A stretch of DNA of 39,404 nt from a bacterium (GTDB lineage Bacteria > SZUA-182 > SZUA-191 > JAJRXT01), in contig JAJRXT010000134.1 in the NCBI GenBank assembly GCA_024276125.1, forward strand, positions 1 through 39,404, in the 5' to 3' direction. The notes under the pieces are model-generated. The model had not been told where the DNA came from. It saw nothing but the letters and a program-made list of their open reading frames with translations, and ran no database searches. Positions 1-8,850 of this stretch are shown piece after piece; within the stretch, counting starts at the first letter, position 1, and the number at the start of each line of letters is the position of its first letter. Both the position numbers and the translations under genes were made by a program.

Positions 1-129
1 ACCCGCCCCTACAGCAAGAGGGGATATGTCACTCTTCTACAAAAATTTTACGTCAATCAAATCTATACAAAACACCAACTAGCTGATATATAAAAACATT
101 TTAATTTTTCTTATGTCGAACTCAGGTTA
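1..129. mobile_element. MITE-like element, family 1, partial copy cut by window edge
   Basis: The right end carries TTATGTCGAACTCAGGTTA (111-129). This is the inverted form of the left end of the copies at 4205 and 6841. Internal landmarks are shared: an 'agctgatatat' block and a 'cccgcccctacag' block near the other end. No coding potential is seen, so it is a non-autonomous repeat. Confidence 0.6.
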
Positions 130-168
130 TAATAGGTTTTAGAACCTAATTTTATGCTTAAAGTTTGT

Positions 169-228
169 GACTGCCGGATTCTAAAAATCCGGCAGTCTGG
201 CAGGCGTCAGATTTGAGAATCTGACGCC
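169..228. repeat. Two adjacent palindromes downstream of the reductase gene
   Basis: Positions 169-197 form a near-perfect hairpin (gactgccggatt / aatccggcagtc). Positions 203-228 form a second one (ggcgtcagatt / aatctgacgcc). The GTCAGATT..AATCTGAC core recurs at about 19185-19245. They lie just after the stop of the minus-strand gene ending at 248 and could end its transcript, but no T-run follows, so termination is only possible. Confidence 0.55.
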
Positions 229-247
229 ACAAATAAACTTATGTTAC

Positions 248-1105
248 TTATGCCGCTACATTTATTTCTTCACGGAATTGCTTATAACCTATACGGTGTA
301 AGGTATCGCCGAATCTTTCTCCAGCTTTTCCGTATTTAATATAAAAATCAACAGTTGCATCCATAATTCTAAACAATTCCGCCTCATCCACCAAATCGAC
401 TAATTTAAAAGCCAATTCAGGACGGCGGCCTATTTTACCGCCAACAAATATAGTATGACCTATTTTAGCGGGTTCCCAGCAATCAAGCGGACAAATTTTT
501 ATACAATCGCCGCACATATTGCATTTATCACGGTCAAAGCCTACTTTATCACCGGTCATCCAAACAGCTTTAGAGCGGCAGGCATCTACGCATAATCCGC
601 ATTGCGAACAGGTATCCTCGCCCTCCCATATCGGAAGCGTTACGCCCATACTGCCGAAATCGTTTTCCTGCGGTTTAGCGCAACTGTTTATACAGCCGGT
701 AATGGCAAATTTAAACTTATGCGGCAATACCTTACCATAATAACGTCTATCTATTTTTTCTCCGATATCCTCAGCATCAGTCCAGGAATGCGGACATAAT
801 GTATTGCCCTGACAGGCTATAATCGTGCGTACGCGCGGTCCGCATACGCCTGGGTGTAAATCAACTTTGGCAAGTTCGGATTTAACTTCTTCAATGTCTT
901 TTAATTTAATAAACGGAATTTCAATTCCTTGGCGGGTGGTTAAATGAATATAACCTTTTCCGTATTTTTCGGCAATTTCAGCTATTTTCGGCAATTGGTT
1001 TGCTAATACCCTGCCGGCTACTATTTTTAGCCGCAGGGAAAAATTGTCTTTTTGACTCTGTCTCATAAAGCCGCCTGCTTTTAGCGCCTTATAATCAACC
1101 GGCAT
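248..1105 (-). CDS. Sirohaem sulfite/nitrite reductase-like protein with two 4Fe-4S ferredoxin motifs (AsrC/DsrA-type)
   Basis: 285 residues. The sirohaem-[4Fe-4S] signature is complete: C98-x5-C104 and C138-x3-C142, the latter in GCINSCAKP. A two-cluster ferredoxin segment follows (C166,169,172,176 and C195,198,201,205, each CxxCxxCxxxC). This architecture is known from anaerobic sulfite reductase subunit C and related small nitrite/sulfite reductases, which pass electrons from ferredoxin clusters to sirohaem to reduce sulfite or nitrite in the cytoplasm. The start is supported by AGGAG a few bases upstream of the ATG. It is the last gene of a minus-strand run with an anion transporter and a multihaem cytochrome. 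Substrate is not decided by sequence; AsrA/AsrB partners are not in the window. Confidence 0.85.
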   Translation of the reverse strand: MPVDYKALKAGGFMRQSQKDNFSLRLKIVAGRVLANQLPKIAEIAEKYGKGYIHLTTRQGIEIPFIKLKDIEEVKSELAKVDLHPGVCGPRVRTIIACQGNTLCPHSWTDAEDIGEKIDRRYYGKVLPHKFKFAITGCINSCAKPQENDFGSMGVTLPIWEGEDTCSQCGLCVDACRSKAVWMTGDKVGFDRDKCNMCGDCIKICPLDCWEPAKIGHTIFVGGKIGRRPELAFKLVDLVDEAELFRIMDATVDFYIKYGKAGERFGDTLHRIGYKQFREEINVAA

Positions 1106-1145
1106 AATTTTCTCCTATTGCTTGTTTTGTGATAGTTTCTAAAGA

Positions 1146-1610
1146 TTATTCATCTATAATCATAATTTTACAATCAGCCCGTTCTTTAAGCTCTGCTACC
1201 GGGGAGCCGAAAATAAAACGCGATAGATTCGATCTCTTGCTGCGTGTAACAATTATTAAATCAACCTGTTCTCTTTCTATAACCTTTAAAGCCACCTCTA
1301 CGAATCTTCCCCAGCAGGATATGGAACGATGCGGTATGCCTTGCGCTTTTGCCTCCTTTTCAATATGACGGATTTTCATTTTTCCCTGGGTAAAGTATTA
1401 TTTTAAAATGGCATGGTGTAATTCTTCAGTAGCTTTTCCGCCAATCCAGCCGGCTTCGGTCAGCTTTTCTATGATACTTTGCGAAAGCTCATAATCAAGA
1501 ATAAAAAGCACTAAAAGCTCCGCATTTTGCTTTTCCGCAATTTCCAAAGCAGTGTTTATACTTTTGGGAGACTCTCTGGTAGTTGATAGCAACAATAATA
1601 TTTTTTTCAA
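1146..1610 (-). pseudogene. Universal stress protein (UspA family) interrupted by an in-frame TAA
   Basis: The N-terminal half starts with TTG at 1610 (MKKILLLLSTTRESPKSINTAL) and ends at a TAA at 1400-1398. The C-terminal half (VDLIIVTRSKRSNLSRFIFGSPVAEL.., ending KIMIIDE) continues in the same frame; only YFTQGK separates the stop from the next ATG at 1379. Read through, the product is 154 residues, a normal Usp length, with the usual nucleotide-binding G-S-x-A region near the C-terminus (FGSPVAE). A GAGG ribosome site overlaps the end of the transporter gene, so the two are translationally coupled. Either a nonsense mutation, recoding, or a base error. An AGGGA lies just before the internal ATG at 1379, so a separate C-terminal peptide is conceivable. 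Confidence 0.75.
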
Positions 1611-1620
1611 TCTATCCGCC

Positions 1621-3048
1621 TCATATCTTCAAGCCTAACAGCGGCCAGTAAAAATATACGAATGTATTAAATAATATCCAAGCGATTATTTTTAACGGTA
1701 ATCCGGTTTTTACTGTATCCATAGTCTTAATGTATCCTGAGGAAAAAGCTATAGCCGTAGCCGGAGTTCCCATAGGCAGCACCAATGCTAGTCCCGAAGG
1801 AATGGTTAATACTAATGTAGCAATTACCGGATCAAGTTGAAACTTTGATGACAGGCTAATCGCAATGGGCATAAGAAAGGCTACTACCGCCGAATTACTG
1901 ATAGCCTCGGTTAAAAATAAAGAGATAAAAGATAAGGGTAAAATAAGCGCCCAGGGAGACCCCCCCGCACCACCTAAGATTTGCTCAGCCAGCCATTTAG
2001 CGGCGCCCGTTTTTTCCATAGCCAGCCCCAGGCAAATAGCGCCGCCGTACATCAGAAAAATACCCCAGTTAACGTCTTCTTCCACCTCTTTCCACTGCAT
2101 TAAATTAAAGGTAAAAGCGATAAATACCGCTGCCAGCGCAATGTTAGCCAAACCGAAAACCTGCCCCCAGAAGACCCAGCAGCAAATGGTAACAACCATC
2201 AACACTCCCAGCGCCCGCTCTTTAATACATATGGCGCCTAAAGTATCGACCTTTTTGCGAAGCATCTCTTCAGCTAAGCTTACGTCAGTTACCTCTGCTG
2301 GAAAAAATTTGACTATTACCAGATAAGTCAGCAACAACATCACTAAAACAGTAGGCATACTTGCCAGCGCCCAAAGGGAAAAACTTACATTTTTACCGGT
2401 AATTTCATACAAAATACCTAAAGCCAAAGGAGCCCGGGCGCCGCCTAAAAATGTAGCCGTACCGCCGATAATAGAACCCCACGCCATGGCTAAAAACAGG
2501 CTTTTAGCATAATTACTGTTTGTACCCTTAAGCTTTAGAGCCTCGGTTATTTCAGATACAATGGGAAACATCATAGCGGCTACAGCATGCGCCGACATCC
2601 AGAAAGAGACAAAAGCCGGAAGCAATAGAATACTTATCAGTAAGGAACGGGGAGTACGACCGAATTTTTTTAATACAACTAAAGCTACGCGAGTGCTTAG
2701 TCCCGATCTCATTATGGCTGAAGCCAGAATAAAGGCGCCTAAAATAAAAAATACCGCTTTATTGCCGAATAGCGAATAGGTGAGCTTGGAATCCAATACT
2801 CCCAAAAGGGGAAATAACATAATCCCCAAAAGGCTGGTTATCATTAAAGGGATTACATTGGTAACCCAGAAGACCACACAGACAAAGAAAATTCCTAAGG
2901 CCTTAAGTCCCTGAGGACTTAAGCCTTTGGGAGGAGCGCTGGATATAATCAGCCAAAAAATAAACCAAACTAAACAGATAATCAAATAGCGATAATTTCT
3001 GGCTAAAAGCGTTATCGGATTAAAAGTGGAACTTATGAATCTCTTCAT
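1621..3048 (-). CDS. DASS/SLC13-family sodium:anion (dicarboxylate or sulfate) symporter
   Basis: 475 residues and highly hydrophobic, with about a dozen membrane segments. Family landmarks are visible: GLKALGIFFVCVVFWVTNVIPLMITSLLG near the N-terminus, the SNSAVVAFLMPIA segment (the SNT-type motif), and a C-terminal stretch with LVLPMGTPATAIAFSSG. Family members take up dicarboxylates or sulfate with sodium across the inner membrane. It lies 82 bases after the cytochrome gene and its TGA overlaps the ribosome site of the stress-protein gene, which argues for one transcript. Proximity to a sirohaem reductase makes an inorganic oxyanion substrate attractive, but that is inference. Confidence 0.88.
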   Translation of the reverse strand: MKRFISSTFNPITLLARNYRYLIICLVWFIFWLIISSAPPKGLSPQGLKALGIFFVCVVFWVTNVIPLMITSLLGIMLFPLLGVLDSKLTYSLFGNKAVFFILGAFILASAIMRSGLSTRVALVVLKKFGRTPRSLLISILLLPAFVSFWMSAHAVAAMMFPIVSEITEALKLKGTNSNYAKSLFLAMAWGSIIGGTATFLGGARAPLALGILYEITGKNVSFSLWALASMPTVLVMLLLTYLVIVKFFPAEVTDVSLAEEMLRKKVDTLGAICIKERALGVLMVVTICCWVFWGQVFGLANIALAAVFIAFTFNLMQWKEVEEDVNWGIFLMYGGAICLGLAMEKTGAAKWLAEQILGGAGGSPWALILPLSFISLFLTEAISNSAVVAFLMPIAISLSSKFQLDPVIATLVLTIPSGLALVLPMGTPATAIAFSSGYIKTMDTVKTGLPLKIIAWILFNTFVYFYWPLLGLKI

Positions 3049-3130
3049 AAAAAATACTCAATATCTACTTTATAGCGGTAGTCTTTGATTACTTTGAATA
3101 ATTTGGAATTTATCATAAGGGTCTTTGCGT

Positions 3131-4153
3131 TTAAAAATTGTTGGGAATATTTTTTTCCCTTAATTGTCTTTCATTGCGCCTTTGTTCAATCGCCTGGCTT
3201 CCCGGAGCAGCAGGCGTCTGCCCAAAGGGTCTGCCAATGCTAGGTCCTTTATGCTTTAATAAAAACTCATATTTTGAGCCGTGTATTTTTTTGTGGCATT
3301 TAATACATTGTCCTTTTTCCAATTTTTCTTTGGCATTGGAAAAGGCTCTGGCAATAAAAAATGCCCGATGAGTAATAAAGCTATGGCAGGTTTTACAAAG
3401 TGAATTAACCTCATCCTGACACAAACCGGCATGCTCGCTTCCATGCGGTTCGTGGCAGTCCATGCAGTCTTTTTTTACCGGTTCGTGTTCAAAATTATGT
3501 TTTTTGGTATATTTTTGATGACAATCCTGACAGGAAAGAAGCTTCAGGTAATTATCTCCCCATAAGCTAGCCTCCTCGTGGCTTTTATGACAATTAGCGC
3601 AGCGAAACCCGTCTTTTTCAAATTTATGCTTAAAGGTTAAGGTAAATTTATGCTTTATCTCAGGGTGACAAGTATAGCAGATTTCAGGATCAGCTGCTTT
3701 TAGAAGTTTTTTATCTGTATTGCCGTGAGATATGTGACATTTTACGCAAGAGATATCCTTTTGATAATGACCCAAGGCAAACCAGTTGGTCAAGCTGCCT
3801 TTTGTATGACAGCTAAGGCATACCTCAGAGGCTTCTTTTGGGGATAGCTTGTTGAAACTAAATATTAAATCAGGTTCTTTAGGGTTTGCCTCATGCAGGC
3901 TTCCCTTACCGTGACACAGCTCACAGGCGGGCGCCTCCGGGCTTTCTTGCTCAAAAAGCTTTGCATGAGAAGTGTTAATTATATCAGTATGCTGTTTTGG
4001 ATGACATTTTTCCTGCGCACATTTATTACTTCCAATATATTGGGCGTCTTTTATTTTCGGCATACTTGCCCGTTTGATCATCAAAGCGGCACAACTTAAA
4101 ACAAGCGGTAAAAGAAGCACAACAACAAAACAGTTTTTCTTTATGCGAATCAT
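3131..4153 (-). CDS. Decahaem c-type cytochrome (DmsE/MtrA-like), probable lipoprotein
   Basis: 340 residues with nine CXXCH haem sites (CELCH, CLSCH, CVKCH, CYTCH, CANCH, CQDCH, CMDCH, CKTCH, CIKCH). There is one further site with wider spacing (CAQEKCH, CX4CH), giving ten. The N-terminus is basic then hydrophobic and ends in VLSC at residue 21, an acceptable lipobox, so the protein is probably exported and lipid-anchored. The C-terminal KKIHGSKYEFLLK resembles DmsE-family decahaem proteins, periplasmic electron carriers for respiratory reductases. An AGGAG lies about 13 bases before the ATG, a rather long gap. A MITE-like element ends about 50 bases upstream, so its promoter may lie in or beside that element. 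Partner unknown; no MtrB-like porin is present here. Confidence 0.85.
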   Translation of the reverse strand: MIRIKKNCFVVVLLLPLVLSCAALMIKRASMPKIKDAQYIGSNKCAQEKCHPKQHTDIINTSHAKLFEQESPEAPACELCHGKGSLHEANPKEPDLIFSFNKLSPKEASEVCLSCHTKGSLTNWFALGHYQKDISCVKCHISHGNTDKKLLKAADPEICYTCHPEIKHKFTLTFKHKFEKDGFRCANCHKSHEEASLWGDNYLKLLSCQDCHQKYTKKHNFEHEPVKKDCMDCHEPHGSEHAGLCQDEVNSLCKTCHSFITHRAFFIARAFSNAKEKLEKGQCIKCHKKIHGSKYEFLLKHKGPSIGRPFGQTPAAPGSQAIEQRRNERQLREKNIPNNF

Positions 4154-4204
4154 GATGTTAATTACACTCCTGTAGCTATGTATTGTTAAATTTTTTATAC
4201 TGAT

Positions 4205-4523
4205 TTAATGTGAGTTCGACATAAGAAGCGTAAAAAATTATTATATCAACTAATTAATGTAAATTTCCTGTAGGGGAGGGGCGCATCCCCCAATGTTGTT
4301 GACTTAAGGAAATTGTCATTCTGAACGAAACGCAGTGGAGTGAAGAATCTGGCCGCGTAGCGAGCAGATTCTTCGGCTTCCAGCCTCAGAATGACAGGCT
4401 AAGAAAAGTCTTTTCTTCTTTGTATCTGCCCTTAAGTTAAACAGCATTGTTTATCGGGCGGGGACAAGCCGCCGCCCCTACAGTTTAATAAAATCAACAA
4501 GTTTTATGTCGATTTCAGGTTAA
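4205..4523. mobile_element. MITE-like element, family 1, with a second element inserted in it
   Basis: The ends are inverted repeats: TTAATGTGAGTTCGACATAA on the left and TTATGTCGATTTCAGGTTAA on the right. Internal sequence matches the copies at 1-129 and 6841-7012 (gtaggggaggggcgc, cgggcggggacaagccgccgcccctacag, then ataaaatcaacaagtttta). At 4291-4449 it is interrupted by a family-2 element that other copies lack. No ORF of note is inside, so it is non-autonomous. It fills the gap between the cytochrome and RNase R genes. Confidence 0.7.
4291..4449. repeat. Family-2 element (CAATGYTGTTGACTTAAG ends) nested inside family-1 element
   Basis: The left end is CAATGTTGTTGACTTAAG and the right end is CTTAAGTTAAACAGCATTG, imperfect inverted copies of each other. 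Between them lies a palindromic unit (4314-4396) that starts TGTCATTCTGA and ends TCAGAATGACA. That unit recurs in the window at 12020, 18981, 19255, 20717, 26629, 30298 and 37458. Confidence 0.7.
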
Positions 4524-4561
4524 TTTAATGTTGTTTAGAAGATGCCGGTGTTCTTATGTGG

Positions 4562-6688
4562 CTAAGTTGCCTTACCCAACAGGGCAAAGTCTATTAAACG
4601 ACGCTCTATATTCACATTATCCACCCTTACCTTCAGCCTTTCTCCCAAACAAAACTTGCGTTTTGTCCGTTTTCCGATTAATGATTGTTCTTTATCATTA
4701 TATTGATAATAATCATCCGTCATAGAAGATACGTGGATAAGACCTTCCAGATAAAAATCCGTAAGTTCTACAAACAGGCCGAAGGATGTTACCCTGCTTA
4801 TTATTCCCTCAAATTCCTCTCCCACCTTTGCGTGCATAAATTTGACACGCTTTATCTTCATTATATCCCGTTCCGCATTTTCCGCCACTCGTTCGGTAAG
4901 CGAACAATGTCTAGCGGTTTCAGAAAGTTTTTCCAGCAAAATTTCCGCTTCATTATAAGAGGGAGTTGTTTTGCTTTTTACCTGTTTAAGTAATCGGTGT
5001 ATTACTAAATCGGGATAACGGCGAATAGGCGAAGTAAAATGGGTATAACAAGGCGCAGCCAAAGCAAAATGCCCTATATTTAAAACAGAATATTTAGCCA
5101 ATTTAAGCGCTCTTAACATTACCAATGCAATAAGCTGTTTTAATGGATTATCCTTTACTTTATTTAATATTTCCTGTAGCTCGTGCTGGTTTATGTTTGT
5201 CTTTGGCTTAATCTTATAGCCCAAATAAGTGAGGTACTCCAAAAATTCCCTCAGCTTAACCTCGTCAGGCTCTTCGTGAATGCGATAGAGCATGGGTATC
5301 TTTGCTTTTGTCAGATAACCGGCTGCTACCTCGTTTGCCATAAGCATAAATTCTTCTATCAGCTCATGGGCTTGATTTCGCTCGCGCTTTATAATTCCCT
5401 GAGTAACCCCGTCAATATCCATAATAACTTCGGGTTCGGGCAGGTCAAAATCCATACTTCCCCTTTTTATGCGCTTTTTCTTTAATTGATCGGCCAAATT
5501 GTGCATTACTTTTAAGTCTTGTATTAATTCCGCAGCCGGCAACTCGTCCTGCGAGCATTCATCCTGTAATATCCGTTTGACCAAATCATAAGTAAAACGA
5601 TAAGAACTTCTGATTACCGAATTGGTTAGTTTGTAATTCAGTAAATTTCCAGCTTCGTCAAATTCTATAAAAAGGCTTACCGCCAAGCGGTCTACATGAG
5701 GATTAAGGCTGCAAATACCGCAAGATAGACTGTGTGGCAGCATTGGTATGGCTCGGTCTGGAAAGTATACGCTGTTTCCCCGCTGGAGCGCTTCTTTATC
5801 CAGCGCGCTGCCCTCTTTTACATAATGACTTACATCTGCAATATGTACTCCCAATTTAAGCTTATTACCGGCTAATTTTTCTATGGATACAGCATCATCG
5901 AAATCTCGGGCTGTTTTACCGTCGATTGTAAAAAGGCGCAAGCCTCTAAGGTCTGTGCGCTGATTTATTTCAGTATCAGAAATATCTTCAGAAATTTGTT
6001 TCGATTCATTTAATACTTGCTCGGGAAATTCTTCACACAAATTATAATGGCGGATAATAATTTTTTCGTCAATACCGATATCATCGGGAGAGCCTAAAAC
6101 TTCTATAATTTTGCCCTCAGGATTACGATTTATGGTGGGATATTGGGTAATTTCAGCTACAACCAATTGGCCTGGTTTGGCATTATGAGATTGCGGAGGA
6201 ATAAAAATATCCTGTGTCAAATTTGGATGCCAGGGTATTACATAATCAAAGCGATAACCGCGTTCATAACGTCCCACTATCTGCTGATGAGCGCGTTCCA
6301 AAACACGGATCACGCGACCGGATGTTTTTTCTCCACGATGAGAACTTTCCATGCGGACAACAACCTTGTCGCCATCCAGCGCCTGTTTTAAATGACGCGA
6401 ATTTACATAAATTTCAGGCTTTCCCTTTTCTTCGGGAATGAGAAACCCGAAACCGTCCCGGTGTACCTGAAGACGACCGACGATCAAACTCATTTGAGTG
6501 GGCAGGCCGTATTTGTGTCCCTTAATTTTGACAATTTCACCGGATATACTCATTTGTTTGATAAGCCGGCGAAAAATATGGCGCTCAGCCGGGGGTACAG
6601 AAAGTTGACGGATCAATTCTTTTAAGGACAACGGACGTTGAGCAAAAGAACACATATGTTCCAGAATTTGTTTTTTACTAATGGACAC
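4562..6688 (-). CDS. rnr: Ribonuclease R, 3'-5' exoribonuclease
   Basis: 708 residues, within the family range. An N-terminal winged-helix segment comes first, then cold-shock-like domains (VHRDGFGFLIPEE). The RNB catalytic core follows, with TARDFDDAVS at about residue 258-267, HIADVSHYV, and PDRAIPMLPHSLSCGICSLNP. A C-terminal S1 domain begins near residue 620 (GIISRVTSFGLFVEL). The aspartates of RDFDDA coordinate the catalytic metal in this family. The enzyme degrades structured RNA, including mRNA and rRNA, in the cytoplasm. The start is GTG with only a weak ribosome site. It stands alone, flanked on both sides by MITE-like repeats. Confidence 0.95.
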   Translation of the reverse strand: MSISKKQILEHMCSFAQRPLSLKELIRQLSVPPAERHIFRRLIKQMSISGEIVKIKGHKYGLPTQMSLIVGRLQVHRDGFGFLIPEEKGKPEIYVNSRHLKQALDGDKVVVRMESSHRGEKTSGRVIRVLERAHQQIVGRYERGYRFDYVIPWHPNLTQDIFIPPQSHNAKPGQLVVAEITQYPTINRNPEGKIIEVLGSPDDIGIDEKIIIRHYNLCEEFPEQVLNESKQISEDISDTEINQRTDLRGLRLFTIDGKTARDFDDAVSIEKLAGNKLKLGVHIADVSHYVKEGSALDKEALQRGNSVYFPDRAIPMLPHSLSCGICSLNPHVDRLAVSLFIEFDEAGNLLNYKLTNSVIRSSYRFTYDLVKRILQDECSQDELPAAELIQDLKVMHNLADQLKKKRIKRGSMDFDLPEPEVIMDIDGVTQGIIKRERNQAHELIEEFMLMANEVAAGYLTKAKIPMLYRIHEEPDEVKLREFLEYLTYLGYKIKPKTNINQHELQEILNKVKDNPLKQLIALVMLRALKLAKYSVLNIGHFALAAPCYTHFTSPIRRYPDLVIHRLLKQVKSKTTPSYNEAEILLEKLSETARHCSLTERVAENAERDIMKIKRVKFMHAKVGEEFEGIISRVTSFGLFVELTDFYLEGLIHVSSMTDDYYQYNDKEQSLIGKRTKRKFCLGERLKVRVDNVNIERRLIDFALLGKAT

Positions 6689-6840
6689 AAATATAACCGG
6701 TTAAAAAATTACTCTGAAATGGATTAACCCGAACAATTTTGAAGTTAATCTGCTTAAAAAAACTTACTTGTATAAAATTATAGGCATTTTATGCTTCTAA
6801 TAGAAAGTAGAGTAAAATATAAATTATACTTTCTTATACT

Positions 6841-7012
6841 AACCTGAGTTTGACATAAGAAAAACCAGAAGGTTATTACATATCAGTTAGTTAATCTTTT
6901 GCAGATACTTTATTAATGTGCTTTTCTGTAGGGGGGTGGTTTATCCCCTCCCAAATAACGGGCGGGGACAAGCTGCCGCCCCTACAATATAATAAAATCA
7001 ATAAGTTTTATA
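6841..7012. mobile_element. MITE-like element, family 1, right end missing
   Basis: It begins AACCTGAGTTTGACATAAG, the family-1 terminal repeat. It carries the same internal blocks (atatcagttagtt, ctgtaggggggtgg, gggcggggacaagctgccgcccctaca, aataaaatcaataagtttta) but stops where the right terminal repeat should follow. It lacks the family-2 insertion of the 4205 copy, so it shows the uninterrupted interior. The rest of the 6689-7381 gap holds a terminator (7091-7140) and a REP-like unit (7205-7290). No gene is seen in it. Confidence 0.65.
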
Positions 7013-7090
7013 AACTGTTCTCGCAGATAATTGCAATATGTTTCATAAAATATGCGGGATAAACTATCGAAAAAGATGGCGGCCGCAAAT

Positions 7091-7140
7091 TAAAAAAGGG
7101 CAGTGACTTAAACTAAAGATTTTTAATCAAGCCGCTGCCC
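7091..7140 (-). terminator. Rho-independent terminator of the DUF1573 gene
   Basis: Read on the minus strand, GGGCAGCGGCTT pairs with AAGTCACTGCCC (one mismatch, one G-T pair) across an AT-rich loop. Six T residues follow immediately. It lies about 240 bases after the minus-strand DUF1573 gene, beyond a repeat. Confidence 0.7.
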
Positions 7141-7204
7141 CTTGTATATTAGGAACTTATCACAAAATAAGTTTCTAAAGAGTCTCGCACAAAAATTCCT
7201 AAAG

Positions 7205-7290
7205 TGTCATTCCCGCAGTGATTCTAAAGCGGGAATCCAGTTTTAACTGCTTGGAAAATTAGATTCCCGATAAAAGCCTTTGGGAATGAG
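7205..7290. repeat. REP-like unit (TGTCATTCCCGC..GCGGGAATCCAG)
   Basis: A hairpin-forming unit with TCATTCCCGC / GCGGGAATCC arms, followed by an agattcccgataaaagcctttgggaatga half. Related copies occur at 13569-13599, 16320-16391, 16656-16682 and 30107-30200, and inside mnmE at 26177-26203. Confidence 0.65.
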
Positions 7291-7381
7291 GGTTGTTAGG
7301 TAAGAGGCTCTAAACATATAAGTTTTATTCTTTGAATACTAATTACCCCATAAGCTCCAGCTTGCTTTACCCAAAGCTTAG

Positions 7382-8245
7382 CTAGTGTTTCTCTGGAACA
7401 TTTTTTGGCGGGGTTTTAACCGGACTTTTTTTCCTTGGTCTAACAGGAACTCTTCTAGGGGAGGATTTGGCTAATTTTTCTTTTATCATACCCATGACTT
7501 TGTGTTCTATAAGGTTGTATCTTTTGATATTAGTATGAATTTTTACTATTCCCTGAAAAGCGCCCAAGGGTGCGTCGGCATCTAGCGTTATTTCTAATTC
7601 ATAATTCATGCGGTTTTGTTTTTTATCCGGTCGGGGAGTCAGTTTGGTTTTTATAAACTTATTGTCAGTTTCAACCTAGGTTACTTCTAGTTTTTTTGTA
7701 CTTCCTTGTTTTATTACCACTCTTCTAGTGGGGGATTGTCCCTTTTTTATCAGCCCGAACAAAGAACGCGGCGGAGCTACGACCACATCGGCAATAACCA
7801 TACCCTTTATAGATAGATTTATTCCCGGTTCATCCGGATCATTTGAGCGTACGGTAATTGTTTTGCGGATATTGCCTAAGAAGTTTTTGGAATTAAAAAT
7901 TACTTCAATGTGTCCTTCTTTACCCGGTAAAACTTTTTTAGTGTAATTTTTTGGTACTGTACATCCGCAAGATGTCTTAATGCTTTCAATAATAAAAGGC
8001 GCCTGCCCCTTATTTTTGAATCTATACATATGAACAACTTTTTCGCCCTGTTGAATGGTGCCAAAATCGTAAACCATTTCATTAAATTTTACATCTGGCT
8101 GAGGACTGTTTTCGATGTTTTTTACCGCTGTTTGGTCGGCTTGAGCTACAAATTGGTTTACTACTAACAAAATAGAGGCCAAAAAGACCAGAATAACTAC
8201 TGACAGAACCACCCATTTCTTGCTGTCAACCCTTTGTTTTTCCAT
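7382..8245 (-). pseudogene. Membrane-anchored DUF1573-type protein interrupted by an in-frame TAG
   Basis: The N-terminus has one membrane anchor (VVLSVVILVFLASILLVV). A DUF1573 domain follows with the typical FGTIQQGEKVVHMYRFKN and SCGCTVP motifs, then a second beta-rich part. A TAG at 7678-7676 cuts the second part after KKLEVT. Beyond it the same frame continues VETDNKFIKTKLTPRPDKKQNRMNYELEITLDADAPLGAFQGIVKIHTN and a basic Pro/Lys-rich tail, exactly what such proteins look like. The start ATG at 8245 has AGGGA seven bases upstream; a TTG at 8251 would sit too close to it. Function of the family is unclear; it is an extracytoplasmic Ig-like domain. A truncated 189-residue product would retain the first domain. 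Confidence 0.75.
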
Positions 8246-8409
8246 TTTCAATTCCCTTTTTTATATAACATCAATTTCTTTATGTTTTTCTAAAACAGAC
8301 AAGCCTTGTCTAGTAAGATACCATAAACAAGGTATTTTTACAAATTCATTGTCGGCTATACTGCAAAAACTAAAGTCGAAGATTACAGCGAACACATAAA
8401 AATCGGAGT

Positions 8410-8814
8410 TTATTTTTTTTCAGCCAGCATATCTCCGGCATTTAATATATTTTCTTTGCCGTATTCCACTATTTTATGCCGTAATTTTTGTAATGGCAAA
8501 TCTTTTCTGTCATTAAACAATTTTATTAACATTGGGAGATTAACCCCTGTGATTACTTCTACATTTTTTTGTCCTAAAAAAGACAAACTAATATTAGAAG
8601 GGGTACCGCCGAACATATCGGTTAGGATAAGGACTCCCTGGCGGTTATTTACCCGCTGAATAGAGCTTTTTATTTCTTGAAAAATATAATCACTGGATTG
8701 AGATTGAGTGACAGAAATAGCCTCGGTTTGAGCTTGAGGCCCCACTATCATTTCGGCCGTTTTTAAAAGTTCGGCAGCAAGTCCTCCGTGAGCAATAATA
8801 ACCATGCCGATCAT
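8410..8814 (-). CDS. PTS mannose-family EIIA component
   Basis: 134 residues, the size of a single EIIA(Man) domain. His9 in VIIAHGG is the phosphorylated residue of the family, and LTDMFGGTPSN is the other conserved block. It would accept phosphate from HPr. GAGGG lies eight bases before the ATG. It follows hprK by 36 bases. No EIIB, EIIC or HPr gene is in the window, so, with hprK next to it, a regulatory rather than transport role is plausible. That placement beside hprK and rpoN in a diderm parallels the EIIA(Ntr) position in proteobacteria. Confidence 0.88.
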   Translation of the reverse strand: MIGMVIIAHGGLAAELLKTAEMIVGPQAQTEAISVTQSQSSDYIFQEIKSSIQRVNNRQGVLILTDMFGGTPSNISLSFLGQKNVEVITGVNLPMLIKLFNDRKDLPLQKLRHKIVEYGKENILNAGDMLAEKK

Positions 8815-8850
8815 TTTAATATATCCCTCTATGTTCTTTTGTTTTAATAC

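Noticed and set aside
4528-4993. Plus-strand open frames opposite RNase R
   Set aside because: They are antisense shadows of rnr, with no coding signal.
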